A DNA stretch of 64,000 bases from Plantago major (lineage: Eukaryota > Streptophyta > Magnoliopsida > Lamiales > Plantaginaceae): NCBI GenBank assembly GCA_026545765.1, contig CM048839.1:53986677-54050676 (forward strand). The letters are read 5' to 3'. Every line of letters starts with the position of its first letter. Positions within the stretch are counted from its first letter, which is position 1. The position numbers and the translations under genes are program-made. Shown here piece by piece: positions 55,196-64,000 of this stretch. The notes under the pieces were generated by a model. It searched no databases. It saw nothing but the letters and a program-made list of their open reading frames with translations, and was not told the origin of the DNA.

Positions 55196-56772
55196 CTCTC
55201 CACTGAGCCCCGACCTCAAGCTCGGTGTAGGGACAATCGTCATCCTCTAAGTTCCCGAAGATCGGATTCGAGCCCTGCGAACGGGTGGGGTCTCGGGCTG
55301 CACTGCCGCTGCTACCTCACCTGCTCCTCTGACTCTAACCCCCCCCCTCCTCGACTACCCCCAGCTAGCTGCATGTGGGAGGACGGTAGGTGGGTCGCCT
55401 ATGTCGCGGCATCTGCAAAAACATGCAACAAATACAGGAAAAATGTGTTAGTATACAACTACATACATTTTGAATTGCATTTAAATCACAAATACTTGGT
55501 ATTAATCTATGTCGCATGAGGAGTCAAATATTACTTGTTTCTGCATTTTTTCAATTTGCAAGGGCACTTTATCAACCCACCCTTTACACAAGCCGGATGT
55601 GTCATCGCAAATGCAATGAAGTCTTCAACCCCTTCCACAAAACTAGATTGAACTCTGCCATTAACAGTACGACAGTACATACATGAACGATTGGGATTCA
55701 TTGGATGATTATATAACCTGACACGTCTGAATTTATTAGATCGTATTGAATTTCAACTCAATTCTAATTCATGGCTAAATATAATTGCATTGTTAATTAA
55801 AATACGTTCCAAATTTCATGAATTATATGCATTTTACATTTAAAGTTTTTTTCATGCAATTCTTTTATATTCCCATTACAATTACCAAATTATAAATTAA
55901 AAGCATTTCAATTACCAATTTTTTATACGAATTACCAATTTATATTCCAATCGAATTATACGAATTACCAATTACCAATTTTTTATATGAATTACCAATT
56001 TTTATATGAATTACCAATTTACGAAGTATATTCCCATTACAATTACCAATTTTTTATACGAATTATAAATTACATGCATTTTATGAATTATACGAGCCAA
56101 TTATACTACAACCACCAAAATCACTCAAATCCCACAAACATCAATATACTACAACCACTAATCCTAATACATATACGAAAACATCAAACTAAATATCATA
56201 CATACTTACAAACATCATACTAACAAATCAATCAATTGCACAACCTCAAACTTAACCCACTACTTAATATAACCTATACTAGCTAGTAGATGAGTTTAAA
56301 AACATACAATTGATCGAAATTAGCAAAAATAGAAAAGTAAGGGTTTTAGAATAATACCTTCAATTACGGAAAAAATATCCGAAGAAAGATGAAATTGAAT
56401 GGCCACCCGAGTTCCTTGTTCCACGAGCTTCGAAAAGAGACCAAGATTGACCGGAATGGTGGAGTTTTGGTCGGAATTGGAAGGTGAGCGAAAATGGCGA
56501 AGAGAAGAAGAAAGGAAGAAGCAGAATCGAATTGGGGAAGAAGAGGGCTACTGCCCGCTTTTTATTTTTATTTAGCGACGGATAGCTTAGCTATATGGAT
56601 AGCTATCCGTCGCTGTCGCTGTTTTTATTTATTTTTTTAAATTTCTTTATTACTTTTAATGACGGATTTATTATAAAAGTCAACAGAGTCTAGGGACGGA
56701 TAGGAATCGCTAAACTCCCTATCCGTCGCTAAAATTAGCGATCCGTCGTTATTCTCCTGTTTTCTTGTAGTG
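55196..56772 (-). mobile_element. 5' part of CACTA element 2
   Basis: Read from 56772 on the minus strand: the CACTACAAGAAAA terminus, GCGACGGAT motifs (56570-56750), a leader with the splice-donor-like GAAGGTATTATT (about 56350) matching that of element 1, an AT-rich intron-like stretch with repeats of TGGTAATTCATATAAAAA type (about 55860-56060), a transposase-associated domain (RVQSSFVEGVEDFIAFAM, GGLIKCPCKLKKC; 55540-55690), then directly the start of the second gene (after TTTTTGCAG at about 55411-55419), as in element 1 at 37800. The TNP2 core between them is missing. Confidence 0.75.
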
Positions 56773-59600
56773 TTGTCTACAAACTAACGCTGAATAACAA
56801 ATATTTCTCGCTAAATAAATGTACATAAATAGTTTTCAACAAATCAGAGTAGGTCCGAGGTTATAAAAACTTGAAGTACATTTGAATCATGGCATGCTTT
56901 GAATCCCTTCAAGTCCGGAACATGTCAAGTTTCTCCATGCGGAGTTAGAACCTTCCGTGTTATAACATGCATGCATCACATTCACTCATATGCAACACTC
57001 ATCACCATGTTTCATAAGAAAAGAAAAAGATGGCATCGTGATTTTCAAAATGTGTTGTAATCTTCTCTACGTAAAAGCACCAAATTTGCACCACTCACTA
57101 TAGTCCGAATGCTTCATGTAGACAGCAGAGGATTAGTGCTTGCCATACATTGGGGACTGGAGAGTAATACTTTTGATGTAATTCTTCCATCCGAGTTCAT
57201 AGCCCGTCAAAAAGTAAACCATTCTACCGTTTATAAACTTAATGCGATGGAAATCAGCTCAATAAAGTTTATTATAAGAGGATACTTATCCAAGTTTCTA
57301 ACCAATTATTTCCCATTTTACCAAAAAATCCATTCAATCAAATTACAAAACTCCTCGAACAAAAAATTGGCAACATACCATGCCAAGACTTTCACATTCA
57401 ATGGCACCAGACAATGAGCGCACATCGATCTCTTCCCCCAGGCCCCAGCATATGCGTGACAATTAAGTTTAAAGATACCAGCAGGTGGATAACTCCAAAC
57501 TCAACCCCATACTCCTGCATTTGCAGTACCATACTTGTTTGGTTCAGCATCAGTTTCAATATCATGAAATTATTATGCCTTGTATCTTGGATAATAATGA
57601 AAGCTACAACAATGTGGACATGTTATTCAAATAACCATTTCAGTAACATCCTCCAATAACAACTCAAACTATCAAACAACATGTATTAGCTATATCAGTT
57701 GCTACTTGACCTAGCCTAGTAGCCTGCTCTCTGGACAAATGTAATAAGTAGTACTCTAAGTAGTAAATAGTAACTTCAGAAAAACAAAATAACTGCTAGT
57801 GCACCTGCATGAGTAACATATGCAGCTTTTAATGAAATCCGGCAACATATGAACTCAATTCTTTATTTTAACTACTTCATAGTCCAACTCTATTCTTGAT
57901 AAATCCAAACCATTGGGAAAAAATATTACAATCAATAAAATTTTAAACTGCACTTGTATTCCGCAGAAGGTATAACTTGAACAAATAGAAAACTGCACTT
58001 GGATGATTAAGCATAGCATTTATATACCTGAAGAGGGGAGGAGGCTCTCATCGATTGTGGTGAAAATTTGAGGCCCTGAGCAAACCTTTTAAAGCTCCTA
58101 AGTATGTGAGTCAGAAATTACCTGCCCGGAAAAGTCTGGATGGTCTGATAAGATATACGATGTTATCCTGTCTGGCCACAACCACATCATTGAAAATTTA
58201 ATATCGATCAGAGTAAATAAAGTATTAAGTTTCATTAAGAAAGAGACCCCGTATGATGCATAGTACATTAAGACTCAACACGCGAATAAACACAAAAATG
58301 TAAGGATGCTCCCATATATATTAGAAAGAGGAAACATATGTACGACTATATATATATGATAATTACTTCAGCTATATTGCATAGGTTTACAATACTCAAC
58401 ATTTTCTCCCCTCACTTGCACTCCACTAATTCACTTTAACATAGCAGTTTTTTCCCAACCAAAAAAACGATGTGCACCAACTCTACCCTGACACCCTAAA
58501 GTCCCTACTCATTTGTCATCTATAAACCACTGACCAACTTCCCCCTTCAGCTTGGGCTATATAATTTGCCAAAATCATCTTTTATCCCACCCCAGTCCAG
58601 TAGCAGGACATGGATTTGAAGTACTAAATAAACTCATTCCTTTGTGTATTTCATAAGAAACACTTATGTACATTACCACTTATCGAATCCAATCCTACAT
58701 ATAACTTCAGAGTAGACAGCCTAACATTCCACCATAACAAACTCTAGCAATATTTTATTTAAAAGGGGCAAAAATACATGTACCATAAATTTCCCGACAC
58801 TGATACAAGATCATTTCTACCAATTTCATTTATCTGGATATACAAACAACTTGATTGAGTAAGAATCAAAAGACAATGATAATTCATCTAGCCATTTAAA
58901 AAATGTAAACAGCAAAGAATCACCTCGACTGAAAGAATACAATGGAATCTGAGGGTGAAGTGAAAGCAGAAGATGGTGAATTGATGATGATCATAAATTG
59001 CGGTACAGTGTAACTGTGGTTCTCATATCTGTCCCAATCGGTGCCTGGTGATTGTGCAATGACACTTCGAATTGTATCAGAATTAGAAAGCCGGCATAAA
59101 ACAACGTTATAACAAATCATTGACCTTTAATTTGTCACATGGCCAAAGTCTCCCCTGACCATGACAAACAATACTAATTAATGTCATTGTTTATAGATGT
59201 TAAATGAGTAGGGACCTGCTACTTTCATGGGACAATTAGGAGACTTATTATATTGCAGCGCCCTTTATTTTCAGTGAAAGCCCGAAACCAATGCCACCAT
59301 CAAACAACATTAACTAACAAATAAACACAGCAGCTGAATAAATTCCAGGATAAAAATCACAGAAAATAATGTTCATCTAAACATATCACTATATCACTAT
59401 AAAGGCAAATCTAAGAAAACAATGCTCTACAAGCACATATAACTCACAGACTTGATTATATTTCTTTTAATCAAAGCTGCTAAAGGAAAACAAGATGAAA
59501 TGAACTAAAGCTCCAATTTTAGATGAGATTTGATTCAACATTGACAAGAGAAACAATTTATATCGAAGGAGATGAGAGTTTTTACTCACACAAGAGCTGA
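56773..59600. other. AT-rich spacer, no gene supported
   Basis: No conserved domain, terminal repeat or RNA gene is visible. Open frames at 57109-57417 and 57414-57659 (plus) and 58920-59120 (minus) are short, without recognisable motifs or convincing splice context. The region could hold introns or untranslated parts of a host gene on either strand. Confidence 0.5.
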
Positions 59601-62600
59601 CATCACAACATTGTCAATCTTTGCCTGCCTTCCTACCACCACACTCACGTCCAATCTCCAGAACCCTGAAAACCTACAAAATCTAATTCTGGTAAACTGC
59701 ATAATAAGTCAAAGACGCAGACCATAAATCTGTGTCTAGATTGCAACCCCTGGGCTGCAGAAAACTGTAAATACTTATGAACAACATTAATTTTTACTGT
59801 AAGAAGCAAAGAAGAAACCATTAACTCACCAAAAGTTGCATAAGCGCATCGATTACAACAAGGTCCAGTAATATTAAAAAAAAAATTGTGACCCCCAGAA
59901 GAACTCAGAACACCTACAGACACACATCCTCACTATTTCAGAACTTTGCAAAGAAAATCACATACAAATACTACAGTGGTGGTACAGTACCTGGAAACAA
60001 ATAAAAGAAACAGAAAAAGATTCGTATATAGCCGAAATTGCGGAACAAACAACTCCGACAAACTCGTGGTGAGGGTGGAGAGACCACCTTTTATAGCCAA
60101 GAAAGGCTACCTCAAAGGTCACAAATTAACCCATGTACTAAAGCCACCATAAAACCTCATTAGAGGTGCAAGACCATGAGTTACAAAATTAATTCATTTT
60201 AATTCGGAAAATTAAAGAATTAATTGGTAAAATTGGAGTAATAACATAGGAGAAGTGCAAAATACTTCTTCTAGAATATATATATACTCCCAACTTGTAC
60301 TTCACTAGTTCGAGCCAACTTTTATTCACACCGAGAATTGGTTTTCGCCAATGTATTACATTATCACGTAGCTTGCGCAACCCACTACGTGATCAACTAT
60401 AAAACATGTCAAAACAAAGGGTGGGCGACATATAAAATTTGCTCAAAGATATGTACTCTTGACATTTCAACTTTAAATTAAGTTGCACATGGCTTTAGAA
60501 CGTATAAATGGTTGCTTAATCAACCAATTCTCCAACAATCCCCCACATGAATAAAATTGGCAAAAAAATGCTCATCCAAATGAGGAAATGCAATTCGAGA
60601 GTTCTCGAGAATTCGTTGCATCTGGAAAGGTGGTTGTTAGACTTGAACCTTCCGTAGTGAAATACCATCGGATACATTTGCCAATTAGTGGACGCGATGC
60701 CTTGAACTGTTCGGCGTTTTGTGTGTAACAAGACAATGATACTCACACAACGTTCCCTCACACTTTAATCGGTCCTTTCGTTGTTGTCCATTTTGGTCGT
60801 GGACTGCCTTGGAAGTATTCATCGAATGCTCTAGAGATTTAGCCCTTTGTTCATCTCATAGAAGCGGCCCCCTTCACATTCGATATAGGTGATCTCTTAT
60901 TTAGGAGTACCCTGTCTTACCCCACGTTATATCATCAACGTATAAGGATCATTAAAAGTTTTTCACTTTTCCTACCATGGACAGGTCTATCACTCTTTCA
61001 TCATAGGAATAAGTTGGGAACTCTATTTCCCGAGTGCTTTGGTCGATCCCCCCACAATTCGGTTGTCCCTTTGAACCTGTAGATTGTGGTTTACAATCCA
61101 GGTAGGGTTGCCATCATGGGCGGTAATCATTTAATGGGCTTCTAACCCCATTTCCCTCGATGAAATCTCATATGGTCTCTTGAACGACCATGTATTAATG
61201 GATCCGTGATATTCTCTTAGGATTCTACAATAATCCAACATGTCAATACTGGTTTTTATAAATTTACTCACGTGTTTGACTTTTAAGTCAACAACTCCCA
61301 TTAAATAAAACTCTTCCAATAGCATTTGAAACTAACACAGTTTTAACTATTGGTGGTATTATTTCCGTATAATAATGTTTCTCAAAATATTGATATACCA
61401 AGCATATCATACTTATTTCTAGATTCTCAACTATGAACTCTAATTTCATAGTTAATCTAGACACAACAATAAGATTTGATATATTTCTAGTAAATACTAG
61501 AAAAATCTCATTATAGAAATATAACCTCAATTAATCCGAAAATCATATTCATCAGTGCACCAACTCATGCACATCTTGGTATCTCACAGTTAGTTGGATC
61601 TCACAACCAGTCTAACTATCTCTTTTCCAATCCTCTTTATTGAAATTATTATAATACCAAGCCAACCAAATAATTTGGACCACAAAATCTGGTCTATCAT
61701 GTAGACACACAAGTTTTTCCCAAATTTACCGTTTAGGTACTTGTATTAAATCACACAAGTAAACCCATCCAAATAGATTCTTTCATAAAACAAACAAGAT
61801 TCACATCCTCTTGATGTATCATAGAAATTTGTTTTGATGAAATAGAAATCTTTGTATGTGGGAATTTAGATCTCACACATTTTCTCCCCATCAATTTTTT
61901 CAGTCAATAGCTTCTCAAAAGTATTACTGAGCCATTTGATCTCATCTTCCTCTAGAAGATCATTTTGAGACTTGATAATTAATGATATGAATTTGCAAGT
62001 CCATATATTCCTAGTAGGAATAAACTAGAACACTTGATCAACATTTCAAGTTTGCGACCTTAATGTGCCTCTTCATTATCGAAGTCTCCTCCCCCCGCAT
62101 TTCACACCTCAATAGTGACTAATAAGTGCACATGAGAGCGAACATAATATGGAGGTTTTCCTTTCATGTGAAATAATCATAACTATCCTCAATGATATTG
62201 TTCACATGCGTCTAGAATTCGTTCTCTTCTTCACAAGAGATACATAATCTCTGGCTCCAAACCTTAAGAACTGAAAGGTTGATAACACTTTCACATTTCA
62301 TAAGCAATTACATGTCTACTAGTAGTAGTATGTAAGCAACAAGTTATGAAAACTCAAAGACTTTATGGGTGACCCATACATTTCCACACACTCAATTCTT
62401 CACATCATTTCCACCACAAATCTCAAAATTTCATTTTATGAAATGCACACACACAAGTTTAATAAGTGAATGGTAAATCCATGTTTCCCATCCAAGTACG
62501 ATTAAAACTTGCTTTGTCAATACTTCGCAATAAGTAGACATGGCTAAACACCCATTGAAAAAATAAAATAAAGTAGTTGTAGGCGCCGCAATGTTGTTAT

Positions 62601-64000
62601 GAACACGACTTTGGTTTTTATTAAAAAATGTTTAACCAAGAAAACTAAATTTAACAAATTTGGAAGAAATACAATTCATTTTTATTTTTCATGGAAAAAA
62701 AAATTATTTACTACGCTTGGCATAGTTGTCAATGACAGTAACATTTGTCCCAATACGTAGAACTCAAATACTACAATAAAATAAATTCCATCATCTTTGT
62801 TTTAGCAATCGAAGTACATCTACCCACTTCAAGATGAACCCCGTCGGACTCGTAGATCTTGCAAATCTCTAGCATATGCACGTTTATCTATTAAATAAGA
62901 CATGACCACAAGAATCACTTAGTAATCCACCATGTCTTTTTATCCAACTTGTAGACATTGGAGTTCCCATACACTAGACTTTAAAGTCTACTTGTAAATG
63001 TTATAAACATTATCATGTGTGAGCTTAATGGCCTAAATGCCAACTCAATATAATTTATTCAAACATGTATTCAAGTGTGTTATTAAGAAACCATATCTCA
63101 AATGGCATCATTGAGTAGATTTTTCACACCCAACTTTCATAGTAAAGGAGTTCACATGAAAATGGTGAAATTCTAACTCAATCACACAATCAACTTACAT
63201 TTAGTAATTGATTTCATACAAATATCATGAAACTCTATATCAATCATGATATCCTTTTCAATTAATGCGACAACAACGCTTTATCACACCCATAGACATG
63301 GCTATAAGCCATGTGCCAACCAACCATTTAATGGTGCATTTCTTTGTCATATACAACTCCCACATTTGGGTGCATCTCTTTTTAAAAAATGTGCTCTAAG
63401 GATAGCAAGTTACGACCTCAAAGTCGTGACCATTTACAACCGGAACCTCAACGTTCTCGGTTTATTCTCCACGCATTTCAGAATGCTTCACATTATAAAT
63501 TATGAGAACTTAAAGATGTGATAATTTTACTCACTTGAAATCCACAACAATTGAACAATAAGATTTGAAAATTTCAATTCACTAATCATTCTAAGTAAAA
63601 TAAACTTAGAAACAACACAAGGTGAAATTATCATGACAAGTTACTAACACTTGTGCCAATAAAATAACTTCACAAAACTTAATGCCCACAACAAAAGTAA
63701 GGTTAATTTTATTATGGCAATAATTCGTACAAAATATCCAATTTAATATTTATCAAAAACATAAAGTACTACCACACAAATTCTATTCTCAAATAATAGA
63801 AAAGAGTACCTTTGAAAATTTCTCAAAAAACCACTCTATAAGAGATAAAGTACTACACAAATTTCTATTCTCAATAATAGAAAAAAGTACTTTTAAAAGC
63901 TTCTCAAAAAAAATCAAAAAAAAAAAAAAAAAGAAACCACTCCAACACAAAACATCATAGCAAAGATGTTTCACATAAATAGTGAAAGAACAATATGCAA
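59600..64000 (-). mobile_element. LTR retrotransposon (non-coding interior, Copia-like ends), entering from the right edge
   Basis: At 60529-60547 the minus strand reads ATGTGGGGGATTGTTGGAG: a polypurine tract directly followed by TGTTGGAG, the usual junction between interior and 3' LTR in Copia-type elements. The LTR extends leftward with a TATA box (GGCTATAAAAGG, about 60088-60099, minus). Its left border is not resolved; about 59.6 kb is a guess. The interior to the right (60538-64000) shows no gag or pol domain in either strand over 3.4 kb, suggesting a large non-autonomous element or an unusually long untranslated region. The other LTR must lie outside the window. Confidence 0.5.
63770..63945. 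repeat. Tandem duplication of about 80 bp
   Basis: The block with CACAAATT(T)CTATTCTCAA, AATAGAAAA, GTAC and TTCTCAAAAAA occurs at about 63775-63830 and again at about 63853-63912, followed by an A-run. Non-coding. Confidence 0.65.

Larger units (their letters stand above)
31615..56772 (-). mobile_element. CACTA element 2 (minus strand), internally deleted, interrupted by two large insertions
   Basis: The 5' end, read on the minus strand from 56772, is CACTACAAGAAAACAGGAG. The 3' end, at 31615, is CACTACAAAAATCTGC. These match the 5' and 3' ends of CACTA element 1, which is inserted here in the opposite orientation. Without that element and the Tat element (41334-55195), about 3.4 kb remain: a 5' leader, one transposase-associated domain, and then the second-gene region, with no TNP2 core. 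It is therefore a deletion derivative. Flanking triplets are ATG and TTG, so the expected 3-bp duplication is not perfect. GCGACGGAT motifs crowd both ends. Confidence 0.82.

Noticed and set aside
31612-56775. Perfect 3-bp target duplication for the outer CACTA element
   Set aside because: The flanking triplets are ATG and TTG, one mismatch. The element is supported by its ends and internal structure, not by the duplication.
57109-57417. 102-codon plus-strand frame as a host gene
   Set aside because: No recognisable motif, AT-rich composition and no supporting neighbours or splice context.
58920-59120. Minus-strand frame as an exon of a host gene
   Set aside because: Some protein-like composition, but no family recognised and no convincing partner exon, so it is not annotated as a gene.

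Overview
This is a repeat-dominated stretch of a plant nuclear genome, most likely a eudicot. The evidence is the transposon families present (Tat-type and chromovirus Ty3/gypsy elements, CACTA/En-Spm elements with GCGACGGAT subterminal repeats, Stowaway and hAT MITEs, a tRNA-type SINE), the AT-rich spacers and GT-AG introns. I cannot name the species. Apart from two copies of one host gene family, nearly all the DNA is transposon.

Layout. 0-3.69 kb: a 3' fragment of a host gene that resembles the DUF6598 family (minus strand), then a composite of fold-back MITEs with a Stowaway inside. 3.69-24.86 kb: a chromovirus-like LTR element, minus strand, flanked by the 5-bp duplication AGTTG. It is now reduced to its two long LTRs and a short internal remnant. 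A whole Tat-lineage Ty3/gypsy element (5.98-21.32 kb, plus strand) sits inside it, and the right LTR also carries a SINE, a 206-bp extra segment and a 1.3-kb insertion. 24.86-31.6 kb: an hAT MITE, a solo LTR (TSD CTAAT) holding two minisatellites, a more complete but decayed copy of the DUF6598-like gene (minus strand, three exons visible), and a CACTA fragment abutting its first exon.

31.6-56.8 kb is a three-layer nest. A minus-strand CACTA element, internally deleted, runs from 56772 to 31615. A second CACTA element in the opposite orientation (32486-40344, TSD ATT) is inserted in it, and so is a second Tat element (41334-55195, minus strand, TSD CTCTC). 56.8-59.6 kb has no gene I can support. 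From about 59.6 kb to the right edge lies part of another LTR element whose visible internal region has no recognisable coding sequence.

The most interesting biology is in the two Tat elements. Both carry, downstream of integrase, a gene on the opposite strand to gag-pol. In each copy it has its own TATA box, a domain like the Pfam family for putative gypsy-type transposon proteins (PF04195), a coiled-coil-like C-terminal part and a predicted intron of 81-82 bp at the same place. Both elements also carry a stem-loop followed by a G-run close to the 3' LTR, with the structure kept although the sequence has diverged. All gag-pol regions are broken fossils.
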